DNA from: Rickettsiales bacterium
Lineage (GTDB): Bacteria > Pseudomonadota > Alphaproteobacteria > Rickettsiales > JABIRX01
Direction of reading: 5' to 3'
NCBI GenBank assembly: GCA_016780625.1
Contig: JADHLN010000004.1
Span: 1-38,274 of the forward strand
DNA length: 38,274 bases
Part shown: positions 7,937-15,864 of the stretch, one piece after another
Numbering within the stretch: the first letter of the stretch is position 1
How the letters are laid out: every line of letters starts with the position of its first letter
Notes under the pieces: model-generated
Databases searched by the model: none
What the model was told of the DNA's origin: nothing
What the model saw: only the letters and a program-made list of their open reading frames with translations
Position numbers and translations under genes: made by a program

Positions 7937-8204
7937 AATTAATAATATTCTCAATAAATCTCAGCAAAATAAGCTAGTTAAAATAAAGCTTGCTGAAGAT
8001 TTACAAATAGAGGTAGAAAAAAATCTAAAGAAAGAAAAAGATTTTGGTAAAAGATTAAAAATCATAACTAATTATCTAGAAAATTTATTTAATGCTATCA
8101 ATGGCAAAAAACTATTAAGTTATAAGGATTTTCTCAAAAGCAAAATTAATAAAAAAAGAAAACATAAAAAAAATAATAAAAAATCAAAAAAATGGAAGTT
8201 ATAA
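7911..8204 (+). CDS. Hypothetical Lys-rich small protein between the PPDK regulator and aroE
   Basis: I do not recognise this 97-residue frame. It overlaps the end of the regulator gene by 26 bp and the aroE start by 13 bp, so all three are probably translated from one message. It is strongly basic: residues about 10-65 are predicted helical with heptad-like spacing, and the last 25 residues are almost all Lys and Asn. No signal peptide or membrane segment is visible. In the Caulobacter and Rickettsia origin cluster the gene at this place is maf; nothing here resembles a Maf nucleotide pyrophosphatase. It could be a lineage-specific nucleic-acid-binding protein or a spurious frame in A-rich DNA. 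Confidence 0.5.
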   Translation: MKKNTEITKINNILNKSQQNKLVKIKLAEDLQIEVEKNLKKEKDFGKRLKIITNYLENLFNAINGKKLLSYKDFLKSKINKKRKHKKNNKKSKKWKL

Positions 8205-9031
8205 AAGCAGGAGTAATAGGAGATCCCATAGAACATAGCTTATCTCCAATAATACATAATTATTGGCTGAAAGAAAAAAATATAAAAGGAAAATATGAAG
8301 CAATAAATATAAGAAAAAATGAGCTTGAGCAATATTTATTATCTTTTAGTGAAAAAGAAATAACAGGAATAAATATAACCATTCCTCACAAAGAAAGCGC
8401 ATATCATATAGTTAAGAATTTTGCTATTATAGATGAAACAACTAAAAAATTAGAAGCTATTAATTGCCTATATAAAAAAAATAATAAAATTTATGCAACT
8501 AATACAGATTATCAAGGCTTTAAAAAATCTTTTGAAAAGCAAGCAAGCTTAAAATTAGAAGATAAAAAAATAGCTTTAATAGGCATAGGAGGAGCAGGAA
8601 AAGCAATTTTACATGGTCTTTTAAACGAAAAAAATAATAAAATATATTTAATTAATAGAACTTATGAAAAGGCTTTGTTTTATCAACAAATCTTTAAAAA
8701 TCAGGTAGTTGCAAGCGATGTAAGTGAGTTGGGGGAGGTGTTACAAGCGGTGGATATAGTTATTAACGCCTCATCTATGGGACTAAATAATAAAAATAAC
8801 TTAGAAATAGATTTTTCTAAATTAAAAGAGCAAAAAATTTGTTATGATATTGTTTATAAACCAGAAATAACCAAATTTTTAAGTGATGCTAAAGAAAATA
8901 ATCATAAAATAATAACAGGTCTAGGAATGCTAATATATCAAGCCCAGCCTGCATTTGAGCATTTTTTTCAAGAGAAAATAGCAGTGAAGCAAGATATTTT
9001 TACCTTATTAAATGAAAAAATTAATCCTTAA
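8192..9031 (+). CDS. aroE: Shikimate dehydrogenase (NADP+)
   Basis: AroE reduces 3-dehydroshikimate to shikimate with NADPH in the chorismate pathway. The 279 residues contain the substrate-binding GDPIEHSLSPIIHNYWL (residues about 9-25), the catalytic-Lys segment NITIPHKESA and NTDYQGF with the catalytic Asp. The nucleotide-binding IGIGGAGKAI follows near residue 130, and GLGMLIYQAQPAFEHF sits at the end. The ATG at 8192 overlaps the upstream Lys-rich frame by 13 bp. Its product feeds chorismate to PabB and PheA, both encoded in this window. Its 3' end overlaps the convergent thiL by 11 bp. Confidence 0.96.
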   Translation: MEVIKAGVIGDPIEHSLSPIIHNYWLKEKNIKGKYEAINIRKNELEQYLLSFSEKEITGINITIPHKESAYHIVKNFAIIDETTKKLEAINCLYKKNNKIYATNTDYQGFKKSFEKQASLKLEDKKIALIGIGGAGKAILHGLLNEKNNKIYLINRTYEKALFYQQIFKNQVVASDVSELGEVLQAVDIVINASSMGLNNKNNLEIDFSKLKEQKICYDIVYKPEITKFLSDAKENNHKIITGLGMLIYQAQPAFEHFFQEKIAVKQDIFTLLNEKINP

Positions 9032-9971
9032 AATGCTTATATCCCCTGTTTTTAGGTAATTTTTCATTATCACAATTTAATAATTTAACTGAGTTTCCAC
9101 GTGAAACATAACCAATTTCAGTGATTAAAATATTTGATTTTTCAGCTAATTTTAAAAGAGAATCCTTATTTTTTTCTGCTATGGAAAATACAATTTGATA
9201 ATCATCTCCAGCAAAAGGAAGTTTATATATTAAATCATTATTTTTAGAAATTAGTTTTTTAGCATTATCGCTGTAAGCTATAGAAGAATAATCAATATTA
9301 ACTTGCTTTTTTGATGTTTTTGCTAAATGAGATATATCCTGAATTAAACCATCGGAAATATCAATTGCAGCATTAGCATAATTAGCCAAAATATTTCTTA
9401 AATCTGTACGAGCTTCAGGAAAATTATATTTATCTATAAAATATTTCTTATATAAATTATCAGTTAAATTACCCCGCAAATATTCTAAACCAAGATAACT
9501 ATCTCCGATATACCCAGAAACATAGATTAAATCATCTTCTTGTAAATTATTACGAGCTAAAATTTTTTTCTCATATGAACCAAAAACAGTAACAGATAGA
9601 ACCATCTTATCACAATTTGTTAGGTCACCTCCTAATAAATAAATATTATGTTTTTTTTGTATTTCAGATAAAGATGAAGAAAATAATTCGAACCAATCAC
9701 TAGATATATCTTTAGGCAAAGACAAATTTAAACTATAATAACAAGGACATAATGCTTTTGCAGCAAGATCAGATAAAGCTGATTCAAGTAATTTATAAGC
9801 GATAATTCTAGCGGAGCTATTCTTAAAAAAATGAACATCCTCAACTATAATATCTGTAGAAAAAGCAAGCTTAGTATCAGAATCCAACAAAGCAACGTCA
9901 TCCTCTAGCTTTAATGAATTTTTACCAGATAATTTTTTAAAAAAATTATCTATCAGTTTGAATTCATCCAT
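9021..9971 (-). CDS. thiL: Thiamine-monophosphate kinase
   Basis: ThiL phosphorylates thiamine monophosphate to the cofactor thiamine diphosphate. The 316-residue protein shows the family's acidic metal sites in order: LEDDVALLD (about residue 22), STDIIVEDVHFF and ESALSDLAAKALCP. These are followed by LLGGDLTNCDKMVLSVTVFGS, AIDISDGLIQDISHLAK and LPFAGDDYQIVF. It overlaps nusB by 8 bp as the last gene of the minus-strand ribH-nusB-thiL run, an order common in alphaproteobacteria. No thiamine synthesis genes are in this window, so the substrate may be made elsewhere or imported. Confidence 0.95.
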   Translation of the reverse strand: MDEFKLIDNFFKKLSGKNSLKLEDDVALLDSDTKLAFSTDIIVEDVHFFKNSSARIIAYKLLESALSDLAAKALCPCYYSLNLSLPKDISSDWFELFSSSLSEIQKKHNIYLLGGDLTNCDKMVLSVTVFGSYEKKILARNNLQEDDLIYVSGYIGDSYLGLEYLRGNLTDNLYKKYFIDKYNFPEARTDLRNILANYANAAIDISDGLIQDISHLAKTSKKQVNIDYSSIAYSDNAKKLISKNNDLIYKLPFAGDDYQIVFSIAEKNKDSLLKLAEKSNILITEIGYVSRGNSVKLLNCDNEKLPKNRGYKHFKD

Positions 9972-10431
9972 CTTTTCTTATTTCTTTAACTAAAGATTCA
10001 ACAACTGAATTAATAAATTTTGCGTCATTATCATTTTCAAAGATCTTAGTTAATTCAATATATTCATTAATAATAATAGGAATATCTGTTTTAGTAACGC
10101 TAGCCTCAGCATATGCCAGGTATAATATTAATTTTATGTTTATTGAAAGCTCATCAAGAGTCCAACTTACTTTAAGCAAAGGTTCTAATTTTTCTAATAT
10201 TATTTTTTTATTATTAATGGCAAAATCAACAATCTTAGAAATTAAATCTTCGTTAATAACCTCATTAGAAGCTTTATCACTATAGCTATTTATATATAAT
10301 TTTTTTAAATCATTTGTAATATCTAATACAGAATTCTTACCATCGTAAAATTCATATTGATATAAGATTTGTAAAGCAGCTATTCTTGATCTTCTCATAA
10401 AAGAATAGCCTAAATTTAATTCATATTCCAT
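9964..10431 (-). CDS. nusB: Transcription antitermination protein NusB
   Basis: NusB joins NusE (ribosomal protein S10) on boxA RNA to keep polymerase going through rRNA operons. The frame has the helical NusB fold: MRRSRIAALQILYQYEFYDGK at the start, then LLKVSWTLDELSINIKLILYLAYAEA and TDIPIIINEYIELTKIFENDNDAKFINSVVESL. That last segment is the conserved C-terminal signature. The first ATG (10431) gives 155 residues; an ATG at 10398 gives MRRSRIAALQ and 144 residues, which fits family N-termini better. I keep the longer form as the outer bound. It lies 15 bp after ribH. Confidence 0.92.
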   Translation of the reverse strand: MEYELNLGYSFMRRSRIAALQILYQYEFYDGKNSVLDITNDLKKLYINSYSDKASNEVINEDLISKIVDFAINNKKIILEKLEPLLKVSWTLDELSINIKLILYLAYAEASVTKTDIPIIINEYIELTKIFENDNDAKFINSVVESLVKEIRKDG

Positions 10432-10446
10432 TTTCTTATAATATAA

Positions 10447-10875
10447 TTATGAAACAAGCATATCATGAAACTTATCTCTGATTTTAGTCATAGTAATGGC
10501 AGTTTTTGCTGCATATTCACCCTTATTTTGCTTCAACGATCTTTCTAAAGCCTGCTTTTTATTTTCAACAGTTATAATACCATTTGCAATAGCAAGATTC
10601 ATATTAATTGCTAATTCATTTATTGCTCTTGCACTTTCATGAGCTACAACTTCGTGATGGATAGTTTCTCCTCTTATTACGCAACCAAGAGCAATAAAAC
10701 CATCATAGGCAAGAGTATCAGTTGCAAAACTAATTGTTGCAGGAATCTCAAGACAACCAGGAACAGAAATCTTATGATAACTATGCCCTTCCTTATCAAG
10801 TAAAGAGATGGCGCCATTTAAAAGATTTTCAGAAATATCTTCATAAAAATTAGCAACAATAATTAAAAAATGCAT
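10447..10875 (-). CDS. ribH: 6,7-dimethyl-8-ribityllumazine synthase
   Basis: RibH condenses the ribityl-aminouracil with 3,4-dihydroxy-2-butanone 4-phosphate, the step before riboflavin synthase. The 142-residue protein has IIVANFYEDISENLLNGA at the start, VPGCLEIPATISFA (residues about 39-52), GFIALGCVIRGETIHHEVVAHE with the catalytic His pair, and GIITVENKKQALER near the end. Each is a known block of the icosahedral or pentameric enzyme. It is the first gene of ribH-nusB-thiL. The other rib genes are not in the window. Confidence 0.96.
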   Translation of the reverse strand: MHFLIIVANFYEDISENLLNGAISLLDKEGHSYHKISVPGCLEIPATISFATDTLAYDGFIALGCVIRGETIHHEVVAHESARAINELAINMNLAIANGIITVENKKQALERSLKQNKGEYAAKTAITMTKIRDKFHDMLVS

Positions 10876-10931
10876 AAGAAAATAAATAAATTTTTGCTAA
10901 TTATAATAGTTTAATGCCTAAAAATCTATAA

Positions 10932-12203
10932 TTATAAATTTTCAATCATTGCAATATCTAAATTGAGCGACTTGCAAATAGCTTTTGATTTTACAGAAAT
11001 CTCATGCCATTCTTCAAAACTAACTGAATCATAAGTTATTGCCCCACCAGCCTGAAATTCAAATTTATTTCCATGAATTATAATAGTTCGAATTACCACG
11101 GAAAAATCTGCCTCTCCATTACCAGCAAAAAAACCAACTGAACCAGAATATATCCCTCTTTTCATTGCTTCTAATTTAGCTATATTTTCCATTACAATCT
11201 TTTTTGGTGCTCCAGTCATTGAACCAGGTGGAAAAATATTTTTAACAACAAAATGAGAGGAAGATTTTTTACTTGCGGTAATAGATGAAGAAAGATGATG
11301 CAAATATTTATAGCTATCCAAATCAAATAAAGAATCTGTTTTTACTGAATTATCCTTGCTAACTCTAGTTAAATCATTGCGCATTAAATCAACAATCATT
11401 AAATTTTCAGCCTGATTTTTTTCCGAATCCTTTAAATTTTTTTTTGAGTTACTAGATTTTGAGGAAATAGTTCCTTTTATGGGACGCACATTAATTGTTC
11501 CTTTAGAATCAATTGTAACAAATCTTTCTGGTGAAGAAGAAATTACATATAGATCTGATAATTTTAAAAAAGCAGAATAGGGAGTTGGACTAGTTTTAAT
11601 TAAATCATTAAAAATTGAAAATGCACAATAATTATCAATTTCACCCATAATCTTACGGGTTAAATTTAATTGATAGAAATCCCCTTCTTTTATTAAATTT
11701 TTAATATCAGAAATTTTTCTAAAATAATCATCCTTTCTATAATTTGCCCTAATATTTTTAATAGAAAAACCAGGCGATAAAATATCATTATTAAAATCAT
11801 CTTCTATAAAAGCAGAATTAGACTCACTGTAAAATTTGGCATTTTGAGCTGCATAATCAAAAATAATTAAATTGGCAGCTTTAAAAAACAAAGATTCGTT
11901 AGTTTTAATATATGCCGGTAGATCAATATTAATATCAGGGTAATTATGACGCAGATTTTCATAAGAAATATAACCAAACCATAAATTATCAAAAAAATCA
12001 GCATCTTCAGATAATTTACTTTCTAATGAAGCAAAATCAGTACAAATTTCACTAGCACCAAAGGCCAAGAATGATTTATGTCCACTATATGAGTTGGCTT
12101 TAACTGAATGTAAAAAAGCAACATGCTCATAGCTCTTTTGAATGTTATAAGCAATTATAAGAGCTTTAGAAAAATCTATTTCTTTTATAAATTTTAAACT
12201 CAT
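10932..12203 (-). CDS. pabB: Aminodeoxychorismate synthase component I
   Basis: PabB aminates chorismate to 4-amino-4-deoxychorismate, the start of p-aminobenzoate and folate synthesis. The 423-residue frame has the chorismate-binding domain from about residue 165: YFRKISDIKNLIKEGDFYQLNLTR, SSSPERFV, RPIKGTISS and NLMIVDLMRNDLTRVS. FPPGSMTGAPKK, SGSVGFFAGNGEADFSVVIRTI and AGGAITYDS follow. The Lys in PIKGT is the feature that separates PabB from anthranilate synthase TrpE, which has Ala there. The N-terminal half is weaker but colinear. It overlaps the upstream lipoprotein gene by 4 bp, indicating coupling. The glutaminase partner PabA is not seen here. Confidence 0.92.
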   Translation of the reverse strand: MSLKFIKEIDFSKALIIAYNIQKSYEHVAFLHSVKANSYSGHKSFLAFGASEICTDFASLESKLSEDADFFDNLWFGYISYENLRHNYPDINIDLPAYIKTNESLFFKAANLIIFDYAAQNAKFYSESNSAFIEDDFNNDILSPGFSIKNIRANYRKDDYFRKISDIKNLIKEGDFYQLNLTRKIMGEIDNYCAFSIFNDLIKTSPTPYSAFLKLSDLYVISSSPERFVTIDSKGTINVRPIKGTISSKSSNSKKNLKDSEKNQAENLMIVDLMRNDLTRVSKDNSVKTDSLFDLDSYKYLHHLSSSITASKKSSSHFVVKNIFPPGSMTGAPKKIVMENIAKLEAMKRGIYSGSVGFFAGNGEADFSVVIRTIIIHGNKFEFQAGGAITYDSVSFEEWHEISVKSKAICKSLNLDIAMIENL

Positions 12204-13492
12204 TTATTTATTTTTTCCAAAAAACTATATGCTAATAAATAATCAAGGCCTGAAAATTCTAGCTCACCATTCTTAGAGAAATTACCATTAACTCTAAATT
12301 GATTATGTTTCCACTCATGATAAGTAAGAGGTCTATTATATATTAATAGAGGTATCTTAGACTCTACATATCTTTTATTTTTTCTAATTTTAGAAAATTT
12401 ATTAATAGGAATTTTCTTATTATGGCTATTGATAATTTCAATATCATTTAAAGTTAAGGGAAAACTGTTTAAAGCAACTAAAATATTGGATATCTTACTT
12501 GTTTTTTCACGTGAAAATATATCAATATATAATAAATCATAGAAAGCATTTTTCTCGCTCTCTACGCTCAAATAATAATTTGCGAACATATTCTTATAAA
12601 TTGCATCATTACTTGCTTTAACAGCTATATATAATTTTAAAAAATTTAACCAATTAGAAGAAGGGGTAGCTAAATCCCAAAAACCCATTATATTGCTTGA
12701 TATTTTCTTGCCTTTTTTACGATATTTTTTTCTAAAAACATTATGTAAAATATTATCTATCTCTGCCGATAAGTCAGAATCTGCTAATATTTTATTTGCC
12801 ACTTCAAAAAAAGCCACACCATCTAATTGTCTGCTAGTGATGAATTTAGCATCAAGTGAGGCATATTTAATATCAACACCATCTGGAGTTTCTAAATTAA
12901 GATCTCGGTCAAGAAAATATTTTGCAATTACGTAATAGTGCTTTTTGATTTTATTCTTTATCAATAGGGAGTTAAAATTTTCATATGCTAAAAAATAAGC
13001 AAAAGACAAGATAGCATAACTATTAGTTCTTATAGGAACATCATTATTAGTTATTTTATTAGCATCACCGCTTACAAAACGAGGCATATAGCCATTAAAG
13101 CCATCAATATTTTCTAAATAAAAAATACCATCTAATATTTTAAGAGCCAAATCTTGATATTTTTCTTGTCTGTCATTAGCGTATTTTAAAGCTAGATATG
13201 ACAAAAAAAACGCTGCATCATCAATATGGCTTTCATAGTTATTATTTTTATTATCAATGAATCTTTTTATTAAATATTCAGGTTTTTTTATGAATTTTTG
13301 TGAAAATCTATTAAAAAAATACTCTTCCTTTTCTTTTAAGCTAAGTGATTTAGCTTCAAAAATACGGTGAGCTTTGATATCCTTATCTTTAGCAATTTTC
13401 TGATTTAATAAATCTCCTTTGTAGGTAAGCTTTTGTTCTACGCATGAAAATAAAGGAAGAATTATTAAAAATCTTAATAGAAATAACTTCAT
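12200..13492 (-). CDS. Hypothetical lipoprotein, probably helical toroid
   Basis: I cannot name this 430-residue protein. Residues 1-17 form a lipoprotein signal with lipobox L14-F15-S16-C17, so it should be anchored in the envelope. The rest has repeated amphipathic helix pairs (HIDDAAFFLSYLALKYA, YQDLALKILDGIFYLE, RTNSYAILSFAYFLAY, KKHYYVIAKYFLDRDL). That is the pattern of alpha/alpha toroid proteins such as six-hairpin glycosidases or lyases. The C-terminus has a distinctive PLTYHEWKHNQFRVNGNF and SGLDYLLAYSFLE. A carbohydrate-active role is a guess from fold appearance only. It lies between bolA and pabB, overlapping both by 4 bp, so it is translated with two otherwise unrelated genes. 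Confidence 0.72.
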   Translation of the reverse strand: MKLFLLRFLIILPLFSCVEQKLTYKGDLLNQKIAKDKDIKAHRIFEAKSLSLKEKEEYFFNRFSQKFIKKPEYLIKRFIDNKNNNYESHIDDAAFFLSYLALKYANDRQEKYQDLALKILDGIFYLENIDGFNGYMPRFVSGDANKITNNDVPIRTNSYAILSFAYFLAYENFNSLLIKNKIKKHYYVIAKYFLDRDLNLETPDGVDIKYASLDAKFITSRQLDGVAFFEVANKILADSDLSAEIDNILHNVFRKKYRKKGKKISSNIMGFWDLATPSSNWLNFLKLYIAVKASNDAIYKNMFANYYLSVESEKNAFYDLLYIDIFSREKTSKISNILVALNSFPLTLNDIEIINSHNKKIPINKFSKIRKNKRYVESKIPLLIYNRPLTYHEWKHNQFRVNGNFSKNGELEFSGLDYLLAYSFLEKINK

Positions 13493-13734
13493 TTTAACTC
13501 TATTGATAAAGCATGAATATTTTTAATTTCATCTCTTAATATTTTATTAATCAAGCGATGTGCCTCAATTTTTTTTATCTTATTTAAATCCGAACTAGCA
13601 ATGATAATTTTAAAATGACTTTCGCCAGTAGGGTTATAACCAATATGCCCCTGATGCAAATATGATTCATCTATAACTTCTAAGTTAGAAAATTTTATAT
13701 TTTCGCTTAATTTAGCAATAATTTTTGCACGCAT
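13489..13734 (-). CDS. bolA: BolA family protein
   Basis: BolA-family proteins pair with monothiol glutaredoxins to carry [2Fe-2S] clusters, and some bind DNA. The 81 residues match the small alpha-beta fold with LEVIDESYLHQGH, GESHFKIIIASSDL (the conserved SHF block) and KKIEAHRLINKILRDEI followed by HALSIEL. The His in SHF and the Arg-His-type helix are present. It lies two bases after the tlpA-like gene and overlaps the downstream lipoprotein gene by 4 bp. The symbol is at family level; it could be the IbaG-type paralogue. Confidence 0.9.
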   Translation of the reverse strand: MRAKIIAKLSENIKFSNLEVIDESYLHQGHIGYNPTGESHFKIIIASSDLNKIKKIEAHRLINKILRDEIKNIHALSIELK

Positions 13735-13736
13735 GA

Positions 13737-14306
13737 TTATAAAGAGTTTAGAATATTCATTATTTCAGGATCTTGCCAATTTAGATAACCAGATACTTTA
13801 ACATGAGCATTTAAATCTCGATCTACAATAATTGAGGTTGGAACACCAAAAGACATAACTGCTTCATAAGCGGTTAAGTTTTTATCTTTATATATGGGCA
13901 GATTTTTTATGTTATTTTTTCTATAAAATTCTCTTAATTTATCTACTCCACCAACACTATCAATAGAAATAGGGATAATATTTATATTTTCTTTGCCAAA
14001 TATCTCAATCATCTTATCAAATTGCGTTAATTCTTTAACACAGGGCATACACCAAGTAGCCCAAAAATTTATAAGTAAAACCTTTCCTTTAAATCTATGA
14101 ATATTTATCTCGTCTCCTGATTCATTTAAAAAAGAAAAGTCAGGTAAAATTTCAGGGGGAGAAATTCTTCCTATTTCAGCTTTTGGAGTATATATTTGTT
14201 CAGATTCGATTTTTTTAAAATAATTGTTATAAAGAAAAAAACTAACAATTATTAATATAAAAAATGTTGAAAATAAAATTATAAAACCTGAAGATTGTTT
14301 TCGCAT
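13737..14306 (-). CDS. Membrane-anchored TlpA/ResA-like thiol-disulfide oxidoreductase
   Basis: Such proteins are periplasmic thioredoxins that usually reduce or exchange disulfides in cytochrome c or oxidase maturation. The 189 residues start with a basic N-terminus and a single hydrophobic helix (about residues 8-26) that is probably an uncleaved anchor. The thioredoxin domain follows: LPDFSFLNESGDEINIHRFKGKVLLINFWATWCMPCVKEL with the CMPC active site (near residues 86-89), then IPISIDS and the cis-Pro loop SFGVPTSIIVDRD. It is the first gene of the minus-strand tlpA-bolA-lipoprotein-pabB run. The exact partner cannot be told from sequence. Confidence 0.9.
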   Translation of the reverse strand: MRKQSSGFIILFSTFFILIIVSFFLYNNYFKKIESEQIYTPKAEIGRISPPEILPDFSFLNESGDEINIHRFKGKVLLINFWATWCMPCVKELTQFDKMIEIFGKENINIIPISIDSVGGVDKLREFYRKNNIKNLPIYKDKNLTAYEAVMSFGVPTSIIVDRDLNAHVKVSGYLNWQDPEIMNILNSL

Positions 14307-14371
14307 CGAAAATTATAGCCAAAAATACATAAAGATTTTATAAATAAAAAATTAGAATTTACAAAGAAAAA

Positions 14372-15760
14372 ATGAAAAAGACAGGATCAAATCCAATGTG
14401 GGGTGGCCACTACACATCTGCTACTAATGAAATAATGCAGGAAATAAATGCCTCAATAACATTTGATAAAAAATTATATAAGCAAGATATTAAGGCTTCT
14501 ATAACTCATTGCGAGATGCTAAAAACACAAAAAATAATAAATAGTAAAGAAGCAAAAGAGATAATATCTGGTTTAAAAACTATCGAAAAAGAAATAGAAG
14601 CAAATAAATTTAATTTTAAAAAAGAGTTAGAAGATATTCATATGAATATTGAATTTCGCCTTAAAGAGCTTATTGGCGATATTGCAGGAAAATTACATAC
14701 TGCAAGATCTCGTAACGATCAAGTAGCAACAGATTTTAAACTCTATATTAAAGAGGCAAATCAAGAAATAATAAATTTATTAAAAAATTTGATTAAATCT
14801 TTATATGATAAAGGAGTTGCAAATCTTGATGTAATATTACCAGGATTTACCCACCTTCAAGCAGCACAGCCCGTAAGTTTTGCTCATTATTGCCATGCAT
14901 ATATCGAAATGTTTAAAAGAGATATATCACGTTTCACTGATGCTAATAAAAGATTAGATGAATCACCATTAGGTTCTGCAGCTCTTGCAGGAACATCATT
15001 TCCTATAGATAGAAAATATACGGCAAAATCACTTGGCTTTCAAAGCTATAGTAAAAATTCATTAGATTCCGTATCTGATCGTGATTTTGCTCTAGATTTT
15101 TTGAGTAATTCAGCAATTTCCATGACTCATCTTAGTCGTATAGCTGAAGAACTAATTATATGGATGAGCCAAGAATTTTCCTTTATAAAATTATCAGATG
15201 AATTTACAACTGGAAGCTCAATAATGCCTCAAAAACGCAACCCTGATGCGGCAGAATTAATAAGAGGAAAAACAGGCAGAATAAATGGTAACCTAATAGC
15301 TTTATTAACCACAATGAAAGCTTTGCCACTATCATATAGCAAGGATATGCAAGAAGATAAGGAGCCAGTTTTTGATAGTTATGATAATTTAACAATTTCT
15401 TTAAAAATAATGGCTAAAATGATAGAAAACATGCAAATTAATGCAGAAAATATGCTTAAATCATGCCAAAAAGGTTATATTACAGCAACAGATTTAGCAG
15501 ATTATTTGGTGAAAAACCTAAAATTACCATTTAGAGATGCTCATAAATTAACAGGAAAAATAATTCGCTTGGCGGAAGAAAAAAACTGTGCATTAGCTGA
15601 ATTAGAAATTTCTGAATTACAAAAATTTCATCAAAAAATAGATAAAAATATTTATAAAATATTAACTATCGAGTCATCGGTTAAATCAAGAGATTCATTA
15701 GGAGGAACTTCTCCAAAGATAGTTGCTAAAGCATTAAAAGAGGCCTTAAAAAATTTATAA
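14372..15760 (+). CDS. argH: Argininosuccinate lyase
   Basis: ArgH splits argininosuccinate to arginine and fumarate, the last step of arginine synthesis. The 462 residues begin with NPMWGGHYTSATNEIMQEINASI, show HTARSRNDQVATDFKLYIKEA (about residues 110-130) and GFTHLQAAQPVSFAHY. They then carry the fumarase-superfamily signature GSSIMPQKRNPDAAELIRGK (near residue 288) with the catalytic Ser loop. Length is normal and every block is intact. The start of the downstream lptM overlaps its stop (TAATG). Only the last arginine gene is in this window, so the rest of the pathway cannot be judged. Confidence 0.97.
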   Translation: MKKTGSNPMWGGHYTSATNEIMQEINASITFDKKLYKQDIKASITHCEMLKTQKIINSKEAKEIISGLKTIEKEIEANKFNFKKELEDIHMNIEFRLKELIGDIAGKLHTARSRNDQVATDFKLYIKEANQEIINLLKNLIKSLYDKGVANLDVILPGFTHLQAAQPVSFAHYCHAYIEMFKRDISRFTDANKRLDESPLGSAALAGTSFPIDRKYTAKSLGFQSYSKNSLDSVSDRDFALDFLSNSAISMTHLSRIAEELIIWMSQEFSFIKLSDEFTTGSSIMPQKRNPDAAELIRGKTGRINGNLIALLTTMKALPLSYSKDMQEDKEPVFDSYDNLTISLKIMAKMIENMQINAENMLKSCQKGYITATDLADYLVKNLKLPFRDAHKLTGKIIRLAEEKNCALAELEISELQKFHQKIDKNIYKILTIESSVKSRDSLGGTSPKIVAKALKEALKNL

Positions 15761-15864
15761 TGAAAATAATATTTTTAATTTTTACCCTATTCCTATTAAA
15801 TTCATGCGGTGTAAAAGGAGATTTATATCTTGAGGAAAAACAACAAATTTCAGAAAAAAAATAA
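15760..15864 (+). CDS. lptM: LptM/YifL-like small lipoprotein
   Basis: This 34-residue frame exactly fills the gap between argH and lysA, sharing TAATG with argH and ending immediately before the lysA ATG. It has a 15-residue hydrophobic signal, a lipobox ending at Cys16 (N14-S15-C16), then the motif CGVKGDLYL. That closely matches the CGxKGPLYxP start of mature LptM. LptM is known in E. coli to bind the LPS translocon LptD/LptE and help its assembly. The position next to lysA is also a family habit. Homology is inferred from motif and location; the protein is too short for more. Confidence 0.85.
   Translation: MKIIFLIFTLFLLNSCGVKGDLYLEEKQQISEKK

Noticed and set aside
12693-12935. An 80-codon plus-strand frame inside the toroid lipoprotein gene
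   Set aside because: It is antisense to a gene with signal peptide and coupling to neighbours, with no independent support.
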